A stretch of DNA of 64,000 nucleotides from UBA5704 sp036264355 (GCA_036264355.1 DATARD010000357.1:1-64000), one strand, 5' to 3'. Numbered from the stretch's first letter, positions 18,144-27,231 are shown. Notes: generated by a model not told the origin, from the sequence alone. A program made the numbers and translations.

Positions 18144-18273
18144 GAGGCTCTCCGGACGCTGGAGAGACTCTCCGGGCCGGGTACCGCCCCTCTCGCCCCT
18201 TCGTCTAAGATAGAGAGGTCTTTCTGAGCCTCATCGAACCGCCCAGGGCGCCCGCTGCCCTCCGAGGAGAGTC

Positions 18274-18519
18274 ATGGCCGATTACACGCCTGTTCCGTGT
18301 CCGCAGTGCGGCAGCAAGCAGGTCCAGAAGGTTTCCTACACGCTATGGGGCGGGATGATCGGCCCCCGGCTGCTGAGCCACGTCAAATGCCAGGACTGCA
18401 AGATGACGTACAACGGCAAGACCGGCAAATCGAACGCGCGGGCGATCGGCCTCTATCTGCTGGTGACCTTCGTCATCGTCTTCTTCATCTTCTACCTGGT
18501 CGCCTCGACGCGGGGGTAG
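18274..18519 (+). CDS. Small zinc-ribbon membrane protein
   Basis: 81 aa with GAGGAGAGTC before the ATG. Two CxxC pairs (CPQC at 9-12 and CQDC at 39-42) form a zinc ribbon. A single transmembrane helix follows (IGLYLLVTFVIVFFIFYLVA), with a very short tail. Such proteins are common and of unknown role; nothing nearby assigns one. Stand-alone gene. Confidence 0.8.
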   Translation: MADYTPVPCPQCGSKQVQKVSYTLWGGMIGPRLLSHVKCQDCKMTYNGKTGKSNARAIGLYLLVTFVIVFFIFYLVASTRG

Positions 18520-18666
18520 AGAGCGCCTCTTGGCGATCCGCTGACAAGAACTGTCAGCGCTTTCCCGGCGCTCTCTGCCACTTTTCGTCACCGTTTTGTC
18601 ACTTGCACGGTGAGGGGATCGGAGAAACCCCCCGTAAAACAAGGGTTTAGGAGATTCCAGGCCACC

Positions 18667-18682
18667 TGGCACACCCGTTGCT
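18667..18682 (+). promoter_or_regulatory. Perfect sigma-54-type -24/-12 element
   Basis: TGGCACACCCGTTGCT has GG and GC at the canonical 12-base offset and matches TGGCACn5TTGCW at every consensus base. The predicted start point is near 18692. The region 18520-18852 has no convincing gene; downstream of the element there is an open frame from the ATG at 18691 (MTTKVGRKTIEGLSLAG...) that runs on antisense to the aminopeptidase 3' end, and a G6/C6 hairpin around 18760-18785. The transcript could be a small RNA or antisense RNA. Confidence 0.45.
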
Positions 18683-18852
18683 CTAGGGCTATGACAACGA
18701 AAGTTGGTAGGAAAACAATCGAAGGGCTGAGCTTGGCTGGTGTGCTCCGGTTGGGGGACTCAAGGGGGGAGCAATCCCCCCCGCACTTTGGAACCATGTC
18801 GTTGGCCATGTGCGCGCCGAATCCGCAGCTATGGGACCGGCGCGATTTCTTT

Positions 18853-20634
18853 TCATGGCTGATGGAGGTCGGTGAGAGTCTTCCCGGCGAGCTGGCGGAC
18901 GGCGCGTGCCGGGTCGTCGGCTTGCCACCGCCGGAGGAGGTCCGCCAGACTGGCGCAGACGGGCGGTGGCGTGGTGGCGTTGGCGGCACAGAGCCCGGCC
19001 AGCGCCAGCAGCGCGTCGGCGCGCCCGGCTGCGTCCGGCTCATGGCTGGCCTGGTAGACCAGCATGACCCATGGGCGCTCGTGCTCGACGGCGCGGGGGA
19101 GCGCGGCGCCGTCGTCGATCCGGACAGACAATAATTCGCCGCTGACCGGAATGCGGAAGCTCTCCGTCGCGCGCGTCAGCTCGATCCGCCGGCTCACCCG
19201 CTCGGCCGCCGTCTCCACCGCGATCCGCAATCCAATCCTCCAGGGCTTCTTGCCTTTCTGCGTGAGCTCCACCACGACGGCGCCGTCTTCGGCGTGATGC
19301 CGGGCGGTGAGCGCCGGTTCGATGCCATAGGCCCACTGATCGAAGAACCAGCCGAGATCGCGGCCGCTCGCCTGCTCCATGCCATGTTGCAGATCGCGCG
19401 TGCGGACCACACCTCCGGCTGCTGCGGCAGCCTGGGTGTAGAGGCGCAACCCGTCCCAGAACGCCGCGTCGCCGATCTCGCGGCGGAGCAGATGCAGGAC
19501 CAGCGCGCCCTTGCTGTAGGTGACCGAGCCGCCCATCTCGCCGGCCTCTTTCCAACCCGTGAAGACGAGCGGACGGTCCTTTCCATCGGCCACCGTCTTG
19601 GCATAGCGCCGGCGAGCGAGCAGCATCTCGCGTTCATAGTCGTCCCGGCTCCAGGCGTGTTCCTTCCAGGCGGCCGTCATGTAGGTGGCCATTCCTTCGT
19701 TGAGCCAGAAGTCCGACCAGTCGGCGCAGGTGAGCAGGTTGCCCCACCACTGATGCGACAGCTCGTGCGCGATCAGCGCGTCCTCCCGCGGATCGTCGAG
19801 CACCGAGCGGCCGTAGTCCTCGTCCATCAGCGCCATCACCGCCATCTCCTGCGGCGGCCCGTCGGGGAGGAGCGCCTGCGTGTAACTGCCGGCGGGGTAG
19901 GGGACTCCCGACTTCTGCTCGAAGAAGCGCAGCATGTCCGCGGTGCCGGTGAAGACGGTCGCGAGCTGGACCGGAGTCAGATGAGGCGCCAGGAAACGCA
20001 GCTTGATCGGTCCGGCTTCCGTTGCTGCTTCCTGAAAGCGGGCCGCGGTGAAGCCGAACAGATAAGCGGAATAGGGCCGGTCCTGGCGCCACACGTGGCG
20101 CTCGCGGCCGTCCGGCAGCGTATCGCGGGAGACCGGATGGCCGCTCGCCGCGACGGTGAGACCGGCGGGCAGGGTGAGCCGCAGCGTGAGGGTCGCCTTG
20201 TCGCCGGGATCGCTCTTCGACGGCAGCCAGGAGCTGGTGTTGAACACCGTGTAGATTCCGTCGGCGGTGAAGCGGAGCCCCTTCTGCGGGCTGCCGGAGT
20301 AACGCACCCGGAGCGTCCGCATCGTGCCCTGCGGGATCGGCGGATCGAACGTCACAAGCAGCAGGCCGTCCGCGCTGCGGAAAGGGAGAGCCCGGCCGCC
20401 GGACCACACGCCTTCGATCTCCAGCCCGGGAGCTTCGAGATCCACCTCGCGCAAGGCCGCGGAGCGGCTGGTGAGATCGATCTCCTCGTCGCCGAGGATC
20501 TTCTTGTTCTCTGGGCGGATGTCGAGATCGGCCCGGTAGTCGATCACGTCGAAGCCCGCGCCCGGAAGCTTGGCGGCGGAGACAGCAGGGGTGGAGATCA
20601 GGGCGATCAGAAGTCCGAAAGACAAAGCGCGCAT
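18853..20634 (-). CDS. Secreted M1 family zinc aminopeptidase
   Basis: 593 aa from MRALSFGLLIALISTPAVSA, a signal peptide, so periplasmic or secreted. The N-terminal beta-domain is followed by the gluzincin catalytic domain: HELSHQWWGN (HExxH) with the third zinc ligand in WLNEGMATYM about 18 residues later. The exopeptidase GxMEN loop appears in altered form (EMAVMALMDEDYGR), which is unusual and may change N-terminus recognition. A longer start at 20643 (MYDPAPM) is possible. It removes N-terminal residues from peptides. Confidence 0.88.
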   Translation of the reverse strand: MRALSFGLLIALISTPAVSAAKLPGAGFDVIDYRADLDIRPENKKILGDEEIDLTSRSAALREVDLEAPGLEIEGVWSGGRALPFRSADGLLLVTFDPPIPQGTMRTLRVRYSGSPQKGLRFTADGIYTVFNTSSWLPSKSDPGDKATLTLRLTLPAGLTVAASGHPVSRDTLPDGRERHVWRQDRPYSAYLFGFTAARFQEAATEAGPIKLRFLAPHLTPVQLATVFTGTADMLRFFEQKSGVPYPAGSYTQALLPDGPPQEMAVMALMDEDYGRSVLDDPREDALIAHELSHQWWGNLLTCADWSDFWLNEGMATYMTAAWKEHAWSRDDYEREMLLARRRYAKTVADGKDRPLVFTGWKEAGEMGGSVTYSKGALVLHLLRREIGDAAFWDGLRLYTQAAAAAGGVVRTRDLQHGMEQASGRDLGWFFDQWAYGIEPALTARHHAEDGAVVVELTQKGKKPWRIGLRIAVETAAERVSRRIELTRATESFRIPVSGELLSVRIDDGAALPRAVEHERPWVMLVYQASHEPDAAGRADALLALAGLCAANATTPPPVCASLADLLRRWQADDPARAVRQLAGKTLTDLHQP

Positions 20635-20673
20635 GGGGGCGGGATCATACATGCAGGACAGTGCCTGGGTGTG

Positions 20674-20708
20674 CCGGCTGATTGGCAATTGAATTGACAA
20701 TCAGCCGG
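20674..20708. promoter_or_regulatory. 11-bp inverted repeat between divergent genes
   Basis: CCGGCTGATTG and CAATCAGCCGG are perfect inverted arms around a 13-bp AT-richer spacer. It is centred between the aminopeptidase start (20634) and the AAA/DUF4143 ATPase start (20729) and would lie over the latter's promoter, so it could be an operator or a 5' hairpin. Confidence 0.5.
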
Positions 20709-20728
20709 GAGCGCGCCAGGATGGGCTC

Positions 20729-21949
20729 ATGCTGATCCCGCGGGCGGCCCAGGCCACCATCGAACAGCTCGCTCAGGGGTACCCCATCGTTGCGGTCACC
20801 GGACCTCGGCAGTCAGGGAAGACGACCCTGGTGCGCACGATGTTCTCCGACCGGCCCTACGTCTCCCTGGAAGACCTCGACGAACGCGAGCTGGCGCAGC
20901 AGGACCCGCGTGGCTTCCTCTCCCGGTTTCCGGACGGCGCAGTGTTCGACGAGGTCCAGCGCACGCCGGCGCTGTTTTCGTATCTCCAGACCCGCGTCGA
21001 CCAGGACCGGCGCAACGGCCGGTTCATCCTGACCGGCTCGCAGCAGTTCGATCTGCTCTCCAACATTACCCAGAGCCTCGCGGGCCGGGTCGCCCTGGTG
21101 CCGTTGCTGCCGTTCTCTCTCGCGGAGCTTCAGGCAGCCGCGGCGGCGCCGGAGAGTCTCGAATCCCTGCTGTTCGCCGGGCTCTACCCTCCGCTCTACG
21201 ATCGCGATCTCAAGCCCGAGATCTGGTACGGCAACTATGTCCGCACCTACCTGGAGCGCGACGTCCGGCAGATGATCAACGTCCGCGACCTGAGCACCTT
21301 CCAGCGCTTCGTGCGCATGTGCGCCGCGCGGACCGGCCAGCTTCTCAGTCTTTCCGGGCTGGCGTCGGATTGCGGGATCACTCACAACACGGCCGCCGCC
21401 TGGCTCTCGGTGCTGGAGGCGAGCTACATCGTGCACCGGCTGCCGCCGCATTACAACAACTTCAATAAGCGGCTGGTGAAAACGCCGAAGCTGTATTTCT
21501 ACGATCCCGGTCTCGCCGCCTGGCTGCTGGGAATCGAGGCTGCCACCGAGCTCGAAATTCACTCGATGCGCGGCCCCTTGTTCGAGACTTGGGTGGTGAG
21601 TGAGCTGCTCAAGGCCCGCTTCAATCAGGCCCTGACGTCCAATCTCTTTTTCTGGCGCGACCGCAGCGGGAATGAAGTGGACGTCGTGATCGAGCGAGGT
21701 CCGCTTCTTGAGCCGGTGGAGGTCAAGTCCGGACAGACGGTGACGTCAGGGTTCTTCACCGGCCTGGAGACCTGGCGCGGGATCGCCGGAGAAGCCGCCG
21801 GCCAGCCGTGGCTCGTCTACGGCGGAGACCGGCGTCTCCGCCGGTCCGGCGTCGAGGTCGTCCCCTGGCGCGAGATCGGCGAAGTCGGTCAGCCATTGAG
21901 CGTCAAAGAGGAGGGGGAGGAAGACGGCGCCGGCACCCGCGGCCGGTAG
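20729..21949 (+). CDS. AAA_14/DUF4143 ATP-binding protein
   Basis: 406 aa, AGGA 7 nt before the ATG. Walker A GPRQSGKTTL, Walker B AVFDEVQR, and a sensor-1-like ILTGSQQFDL define the AAA_14 domain. The C-terminal DUF4143 part contains a PD-(D/E)XK-like core (FFWRDRSGNEVDVVIE ... PVEVKSG). A small winged-helix segment (SLSGLASDCGITHNTAAAWL) lies between them. The family is widespread and often mobile; its function is not established. It converges on, and overlaps by 61 bp, the flavin-reductase-like gene. Confidence 0.9.
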   Translation: MLIPRAAQATIEQLAQGYPIVAVTGPRQSGKTTLVRTMFSDRPYVSLEDLDERELAQQDPRGFLSRFPDGAVFDEVQRTPALFSYLQTRVDQDRRNGRFILTGSQQFDLLSNITQSLAGRVALVPLLPFSLAELQAAAAAPESLESLLFAGLYPPLYDRDLKPEIWYGNYVRTYLERDVRQMINVRDLSTFQRFVRMCAARTGQLLSLSGLASDCGITHNTAAAWLSVLEASYIVHRLPPHYNNFNKRLVKTPKLYFYDPGLAAWLLGIEAATELEIHSMRGPLFETWVVSELLKARFNQALTSNLFFWRDRSGNEVDVVIERGPLLEPVEVKSGQTVTSGFFTGLETWRGIAGEAAGQPWLVYGGDRRLRRSGVEVVPWREIGEVGQPLSVKEEGEEDGAGTRGR

Positions 21950-22575
21950 GCGTCCTCCGGGATCTCCGCCAGGGTCGAGGGGTGAAGGATCTCCCCGAGC
22001 CCGAAGAACTGGCAGAAGCTCATGATCAGCGGGCGCCACTTCTCCGGATCGACCCGGTTCGGATATCCATCCATCAGAATGCTCTCGTCGAGGTGGACGC
22101 GCAGGATCTTGACCTCCAGGGAGATCAGGCGGCCGGCCCGCAGCGGATCGCTGGCCGCCAGCCCATGCGTGCCTTCGAGCACCGCCTCCAACTGAACGGG
22201 ACACTCCGCGATGCGCGGCGGCGCCACGTCGAGCGAGTCCTGCGCCGTCAATCCCGCGACTCCCAGTTTGTCCGGCTCGTGCCGGTAGCCCATGGCGACC
22301 TTGTGCGGCGGCACGGGATCGGATCCCGTCGTGCGGGCCAGCCCGTTGACCGCCGCGACCAGATCGACGGACGGGAGATTCAGCACGCACTCGCCGGTGC
22401 GCAGAATGTTCGCGGGAGTCTTGGAGAGGGCGCCGAAGCCCAGCATACAGCTCCGCCCCAGCCACCAGGCCGAAGACATGGGAGCGACGTTCGGGGTGCC
22501 ATCCTCATTGAGAGAGCTGACGAGGACGACCGGAGTGCCGAAGTAGAGAATGGCCGGATCGGAAAGCTTGTGCAC
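21889..22575 (-). CDS. Flavin reductase-like FMN-binding domain protein
   Basis: 228 aa from a GTG at 22575 with AAGGA 8 nt upstream; an ATG at 22623 in the same frame lacks a site. The flavin-reductase (split barrel) fold shows as ILYFGTPVVLVSSLNEDGTPNVAPMSSAWWLG (start of barrel), LSKTPANILRTGECVLNLPS and the later RLISLEVKILRVHLDE. Such proteins bind FMN and reduce it or use it. Its 3' end overlaps the convergent ATPase gene. Confidence 0.8.
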   Translation of the reverse strand: MHKLSDPAILYFGTPVVLVSSLNEDGTPNVAPMSSAWWLGRSCMLGFGALSKTPANILRTGECVLNLPSVDLVAAVNGLARTTGSDPVPPHKVAMGYRHEPDKLGVAGLTAQDSLDVAPPRIAECPVQLEAVLEGTHGLAASDPLRAGRLISLEVKILRVHLDESILMDGYPNRVDPEKWRPLIMSFCQFFGLGEILHPSTLAEIPEDAYRPRVPAPSSSPSSLTLNG

Positions 22576-22676
22576 GGTGAAGGTCCTTTTTCTCTGCCGC
22601 GGCCCGGTAGCGAGCGGCGACACGGTGAGAATAGGGGCCGGGGGTGGGGGCCGGATATCCGGATCTTGCGGTCAAA

Positions 22677-24056
22677 TCAGATTTGGCTATGGAGCCGCCG
22701 TTCGAGGTCCGCTAGCATCGAGCTGAGTTGGCGCTGGGCCCATTCGCGCAAACGCAGGTTGAAGCTGGTGGTCAGCTCCGGATACACATCGGTCAATCTG
22801 ACGTCAAGGTGGTCAGCGTTGCCTAACGCCTCGAATCGGAAGGCAAACGAATTGGTTGGATCGGCTGCCGCAAGAACGCGGAAGAGTACTGATGCATCCA
22901 AGTTGAAGTGATTCTTACTTTTCAACGCCGCCCAAAGCGAATCGCCGCTACCGAGTGTCCGATAACCCGTAGGTGCAGGCTCACCTAATGTCGTCAGTTG
23001 CTGAGACAAGACCAGGTTGTCGGGATCAACTTCCAGGACTCTGCGGGCAAACTCTTCTTTGACCTGATCCAAGAGGCGAAATCCCAGATCGTTGATTTCC
23101 TTCGATGAAAGGGCGTCGTTCGCCGGAGTGTGAGCGCGGATGCGGGCGGCGATCTCCTCGGGCTTCCGAGCCGCAGCCGTCAGCAATCCTTCCGTCACGA
23201 GCTGCATCGTGTCGATCCCGCGGTCGCGGAAGAACGCGAGGAGCGGCCGCTTATCGTCCAGGTCCGCTGAGTGGAGCGCATCCAGATAGGCCGGCTTCTG
23301 GTTGGCGAACACAAGGAACGGAATCGAGCATGCGCGGTAGAAGAAGACGGAAGCGAGCGCTCGCGCCACGCGTCCGTTGCCATCGGCGAAGGGGTGGATG
23401 ACGACGAAGGCGTAATGGACGTAGGAGGCCTGGAGAACCGGATGGGCCGCTTCGAACGCCGGGCTGCGCGTCTGCTGGAGGAGGCGGTACATCTCCGAGG
23501 AGACGAGATCGACTGGTGCGTAGGCGTGGACCGTACCGTCCTTGAGAAGCACGTGGTTCGGCTGCTTTTTGTACTCTCCCTTGGGAAGCTCGTGCTCCTG
23601 CCACCCTTGCGCGGTGAGGACCCGATACATCGTCTGCGGAGCGCACAAGGCCTCGTGGAGAGAACGGATCCACACCTCCGTGATCGGTTCGTGACGGGTG
23701 ACCGCGTCGAGGACCAGCTCATAGGCGGCGAGTTGTGCTTCGAAAAGCTCCCGGACTCCCGCACCGCGTTCCCCGATCATCTGCTCCCAGGCCAAGCCCT
23801 GTACGGCGACCGTCATCGTGAAGCCGCGATCGACCTCGTAGAGCCCTTCGATGGCCCCGGTGTCCAGGGCCGCGGCGCGGACGGCGACGTCGACGGCTTG
23901 CTGGAGGACTTCGGGACTGGCCGCCCGGCGCCGCTCCTCCAGGCTCGCGGCGAAGCGAGACCAGAGATCGGCGTCCTCCGGAGACAACGGACCCCAGGCG
24001 GAGAAGTCCGGAAAGCCGCGATAGAGCGCGTCGGCGTTGGCGTCGAGTGGGGTCAC
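22677..24056 (-). CDS. Fic domain protein (AMPylase) with N-terminal inhibitory helix
   Basis: 459 aa from a GTG that overlaps the preceding stop (GTGA). The Fic core has the canonical HPFADGNGRVAR motif (catalytic His, Asp, Asn and Arg) and the upstream YVHYAFVVI helix. Near residue 75, TGAIEG matches the (S/T)xxxE(G/N) inhibitory helix, placing it in class II (self-inhibited) Fic enzymes. After the Fic domain come a helical/winged part (~270-340) and a C-terminal ~120-residue domain whose DNA (22677-23100) is visibly poorer in GC than the rest. It probably transfers AMP to a protein Ser, Thr or Tyr; target unknown. Confidence 0.9.
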   Translation of the reverse strand: MTPLDANADALYRGFPDFSAWGPLSPEDADLWSRFAASLEERRRAASPEVLQQAVDVAVRAAALDTGAIEGLYEVDRGFTMTVAVQGLAWEQMIGERGAGVRELFEAQLAAYELVLDAVTRHEPITEVWIRSLHEALCAPQTMYRVLTAQGWQEHELPKGEYKKQPNHVLLKDGTVHAYAPVDLVSSEMYRLLQQTRSPAFEAAHPVLQASYVHYAFVVIHPFADGNGRVARALASVFFYRACSIPFLVFANQKPAYLDALHSADLDDKRPLLAFFRDRGIDTMQLVTEGLLTAAARKPEEIAARIRAHTPANDALSSKEINDLGFRLLDQVKEEFARRVLEVDPDNLVLSQQLTTLGEPAPTGYRTLGSGDSLWAALKSKNHFNLDASVLFRVLAAADPTNSFAFRFEALGNADHLDVRLTDVYPELTTSFNLRLREWAQRQLSSMLADLERRLHSQI

Positions 24057-24544
24057 TTCGGTTTTTCCGTCCCCTTCTTGGCGTCCCGGATGCGTGCCAC
24101 GAGATCCTTGGCCAGATCGTTCGGCATCGGAATGGTGAGGTGGTACTGGGTGATCCTCCAGCCGCCGTCCAGCTTTTCCAGCACACCGCTGCCGCGGCAC
24201 TCGCCATAGGTCGCGCTGTCCAACAGCTCGTCGAACCAGGCGACCCGGCCGTCGCGCGAGAGATCGATGTGGCGGTTGCGGGGTGTGAAGGTCCACCCTT
24301 TTCCCTTGGAGAAATAGGGATGCGCAAAGGCGCGGAACGCCTCCTTGTCCCAGCGCTCCGTGGCATCCGTGCCGATGAAGACGGCGTTCGGAGCGAGGAG
24401 GGCGAAGTAGGCTTCCTCGTCGGCGCGCGAGGCCGCGCTGTGGAACGCGTCGACTACGGACGCGATCGCGGTGGTCTCCTGGGCGGCCAGGGTGAGCGGA
24501 GCGAGGAGAGCGAGGGTGAGGATGAGAACGGCGAGTCGGCGCAT
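24053..24544 (-). CDS. Secreted NTF2-like (SnoaL-type) protein
   Basis: 163 aa with CCAGGAGATACCC before the start. A signal peptide (VLILTLALLAPLTLAA) precedes a cone-shaped NTF2-like domain: VDAFHSAASRADEEAYFALLAPNAVFIGTD, then WDKEAFRAFAHPYF and DGGWRITQYHLTIPMPNDL. Many relatives are stress-linked proteins of unknown substrate. The stop overlaps the Fic start, so the two are co-translated, which is odd because this protein is exported and Fic is cytoplasmic. Confidence 0.82.
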   Translation of the reverse strand: MRRLAVLILTLALLAPLTLAAQETTAIASVVDAFHSAASRADEEAYFALLAPNAVFIGTDATERWDKEAFRAFAHPYFSKGKGWTFTPRNRHIDLSRDGRVAWFDELLDSATYGECRGSGVLEKLDGGWRITQYHLTIPMPNDLAKDLVARIRDAKKGTEKPK

Positions 24545-24580
24545 GGGTATCTCCTGGATGGGTCCTTGACGGAGAGCCTA

Positions 24581-27037
24581 TCAGCCCGCGGGGAACGCCG
24601 GCCCGGCCGCGCGGAAGGCGGCGGCGAAACGCTCGCGGAGATCGGGGCGGATCGCCAGATGCTGGAGGGCGATGGCGTGAGGAGCGGCGCGGGCGACGAC
24701 GGCGCGGGCCTGGGCGAGGCGGGCTTGCCAGGCTCCGGCGGGGAGGAGAGGGCGCGGCAGGTGGCAGGGGACTCCCTGGCCGAGGAGGAGGGCGTCGATG
24801 CCTTCCGGTCCCCAGAGCGGATCGGGATAGTCGAAGGCGTTGCGGACGGCCGGATCGTAGGAGAGCGGGCCGCGCTCTCGGAAGGCGGCGAGGAGCTCGG
24901 CGTGCTGCTCGACGTCCACTTCTTCCTGGCAGGTGCGCCAGAAGGGAGTGTCGAGGCGGCGGTTGAAGCGGTAGTGGAGGGCGAGGAACCAGCGCAGGTA
25001 GTCCCACCAGCCGCCGACCTTCCGGTTGAGCAACGGCTGCAGGCTGCGCTCGCCGCGACGGAGCGGGAAGAGGCCGGCGAGAAGGCCGATCTGGCGGATC
25101 AGCATGTGCAGCGCGGTCGATTCGAGCGGCTCGACGAAGCCGTAGGCGTTGCCGAGCGCCACCACGTTGCCGTCCCAGAAGTGCTCGTGGCGGCCGGCGC
25201 GGAAACGGACCGGGCGCGCCGTGCCCATCCCCGGATTCGCGCGCCGCATCTCGGCCTCGGCTTCGTCGTCGCTCAGGAAGGCGGAGGCGTAGACGTAGCC
25301 GCGGTGGTCGGCGTCGGCTTGCGGCGTGCCCCAGCACCAGCCGGCCGTCATCGTCTCGGCCGTGGTGTAGGGGTGCACCCGGCCGCCGTGCGGCACCGGA
25401 CCGACGATCGCGCGGTCGGTGAACAGACTTTTGCCGAAGCTGATCCACGGCGAGCCGAGAGAGCGTTCGAGGAGCAGGGAACGGAAGCCGGTGCAGTCGA
25501 CGTAGAGATCGAAGGCGAGACGGCGGCCGTCGGCGGTCACCAAGGCGGTGATCTCACCCTCGGCGGCTTCGACATCGGCAATGGTCGCTTCCAGGCGTTC
25601 GATGCCGGCCTCGGCGGCGCGCCGTTGCAGGTAGGCGACGAAGCGTTCGTTGTCCAGATGATAGGCGGTCTCGGTCCCCAGGCCGTTCCAGGCAGCGGAG
25701 CCGTCCTCGCTGAGGGTGATGCCGACCGCGTCCGCCACCATGAGCAGCGACTGGAGCGAGCAGGCTTGCAAGCCATCGCCGTAGACCAGCGGCTCCAGCA
25801 GATGGAGAGGGCCGAACGGATAGTTGAAGTCGCCCGTCCCGGGCGCTCCCCAGAGGAAGCGGATGCCCAGCTTGAACGTCGGCTGCACCTCGGCGAACAG
25901 GGTGTGGATATCGAGGCCGAGATCGACGTGCAGGAACTGCGGCATGAGCGGCGTCGTCGCTTCGCCGACGCCGATGACCGGCACGTCCTGCGACTCGATC
26001 AGGGTCACCGCGAGCCCCGGGACTTTGCGCCGGAGCGCCAGCGCGGCGAGATATCCGGCCGTGCCGCCACCCACGATGCCGACGTGGCGGATCAGCAAGT
26101 CGGGACCGGCCGGCGCGGCGCGTAGCGGCCGGCGCTCCTGCGCGGCGACGATTACCCGTCCGGCGCGCGCGGCGGCCTCGGTCGGCGGTGCGGGCATTCC
26201 GGCGCAAAGGGGGCAGCCGGGATGGCGATCGAGGGGCAGGCAGCGCGCCGCGGGTCCGGATGATCCGGGCGGCAGCAGGAGAAGAGCGCCGGCCAGAGAG
26301 GGCACGCCACCCGGACGGAGAACCTCGCGCACCTCCGCGGCAACCGATTCCGCGGCCCATTCCCGCTGCGTTTCGTCCGCGGTGCCGGCACGGAGAGCGG
26401 CGAACGCGGCCAACCCGGCGGACGGCTCGACACGGGTGAAGCCGAACGCGGCGAGATGGGCGCAGGCGAAACAGGGACCCACTCCGGGCACGGCGGCCGG
26501 TCCGATGCGCAGCCCGTCCGGGTCGGCGGTGACGAAGAGCGCCGGCACCCCGGCCTTGAGGCAGGCCTCCTGCACGGCGAAAATCTCGCCGTAGGAGACC
26601 TCCTCGAGAGCGCAGACCACCAGCGCCGTGTCCGTGAGATCGGCAGCGGGAAAGGCGCGGCGGACCGTAAAGCTCCCGCGTGTCAGCTCGCGTTCGATCC
26701 GGAGCGCCAATCCTCCGCCTCCGATCACGAGAACCGCCGGGGTTTTCTCCTCCGGTTCCGGCGGCGGCTGGACCCGGTGCACCATCTCCCCTTCGAGAGC
26801 GGCGAGAAGCCGGAGCACGGCCTGTGCGTCGAGATCCGCGCAGGCCGCCGCGACCTCCTCGGCGGTGCGTTGGCCGTCCACTTGGGCGAGGACGCTCTCC
26901 AGGTCGGCGACGGGAAGGCCGCCCAAAAGGCTCACACCGCCGGCATGACGTACGAGCAGACGGCCGTCGGGGAGCGCGATCGCCTGCGCTGCAGGATCGC
27001 GGCGCAGGCGATCGGAGGGAAGGAGAGGGCGAGCCAT
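24581..27037 (-). CDS. Fusion: ThiF/E1-like (TOMM leader-binding type) domain + flavin-dependent tryptophan halogenase-like domain
   Basis: 818 aa. Residues 1-~320 look like the 'TOMM precursor leader peptide-binding' E1-like proteins: a PqqD/winged start, a Rossmann strand VLVIGGGGLALRIE, and two zinc pairs, CFAC (~190) and CPLC (~285). From ~350 a halogenase of the PF04820 type: FAD motif GIVGGGTAGYLAAL, GVGEATTP, the catalytic Lys in PTFKLGIRF, VDCTGFRSLL, ETMTAGWCWGTP (WxW motif, but GTP instead of the usual RIP), GNAYGFVEPLESTALHML with the catalytic Glu. The fusion implies that the halogenase is guided to a peptide rather than free Trp. No precursor peptide is seen beside it; its partner could be the 168-aa protein upstream. 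Confidence 0.82.
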   Translation of the reverse strand: MARPLLPSDRLRRDPAAQAIALPDGRLLVRHAGGVSLLGGLPVADLESVLAQVDGQRTAEEVAAACADLDAQAVLRLLAALEGEMVHRVQPPPEPEEKTPAVLVIGGGGLALRIERELTRGSFTVRRAFPAADLTDTALVVCALEEVSYGEIFAVQEACLKAGVPALFVTADPDGLRIGPAAVPGVGPCFACAHLAAFGFTRVEPSAGLAAFAALRAGTADETQREWAAESVAAEVREVLRPGGVPSLAGALLLLPPGSSGPAARCLPLDRHPGCPLCAGMPAPPTEAAARAGRVIVAAQERRPLRAAPAGPDLLIRHVGIVGGGTAGYLAALALRRKVPGLAVTLIESQDVPVIGVGEATTPLMPQFLHVDLGLDIHTLFAEVQPTFKLGIRFLWGAPGTGDFNYPFGPLHLLEPLVYGDGLQACSLQSLLMVADAVGITLSEDGSAAWNGLGTETAYHLDNERFVAYLQRRAAEAGIERLEATIADVEAAEGEITALVTADGRRLAFDLYVDCTGFRSLLLERSLGSPWISFGKSLFTDRAIVGPVPHGGRVHPYTTAETMTAGWCWGTPQADADHRGYVYASAFLSDDEAEAEMRRANPGMGTARPVRFRAGRHEHFWDGNVVALGNAYGFVEPLESTALHMLIRQIGLLAGLFPLRRGERSLQPLLNRKVGGWWDYLRWFLALHYRFNRRLDTPFWRTCQEEVDVEQHAELLAAFRERGPLSYDPAVRNAFDYPDPLWGPEGIDALLLGQGVPCHLPRPLLPAGAWQARLAQARAVVARAAPHAIALQHLAIRPDLRERFAAAFRAAGPAFPAG

Positions 27038-27080
27038 GCGGTGCGTGGTCTACAGGAAAAGGCACGCATTGCGCAAGCCG

Positions 27081-27150
27081 CCCTCACCCCGACCCTCTCC
27101 CGCGCGTGCCACCGCTCCCCACCCCGAGCGGGAGAGGGTCGGGGTGAGGG
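27081..27150. repeat. Intergenic palindrome (23-bp perfect arms)
   Basis: The left arm (27081-27103, CCCTCACCCCGACCCTCTCC...) and the right arm (27128-27150, ...GGAGAGGGTCGGGGTGAGGG) are perfect complements around a 24-bp spacer. This is the widespread bacterial CCCTCACCCC/GGGGTGAGGG type of intergenic repeat. A relative is embedded in the TerB gene at 14120. Confidence 0.85.
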
Positions 27151-27175
27151 CTCGGGGGGCGGCGACTTTGGCCCC

Positions 27176-27209
27176 TGAGAAAAAAGAGAGGGCGGATGAC
27201 TCCGCCCTC
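27176..27209 (-). terminator. Rho-independent terminator of the 168-aa gene
   Basis: On the minus strand GAGGGCGGA-GTCA-TCCGCCCTC (9-bp perfect stem, 4-nt loop) is followed by TCTTTTTTCTC. It lies 23 bp after the stop of the gene at 27232-27738 and separates it from the halogenase fusion gene. Confidence 0.85.
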
Positions 27210-27231
27210 GATCGGGTTGTGTTGCAGGAAG

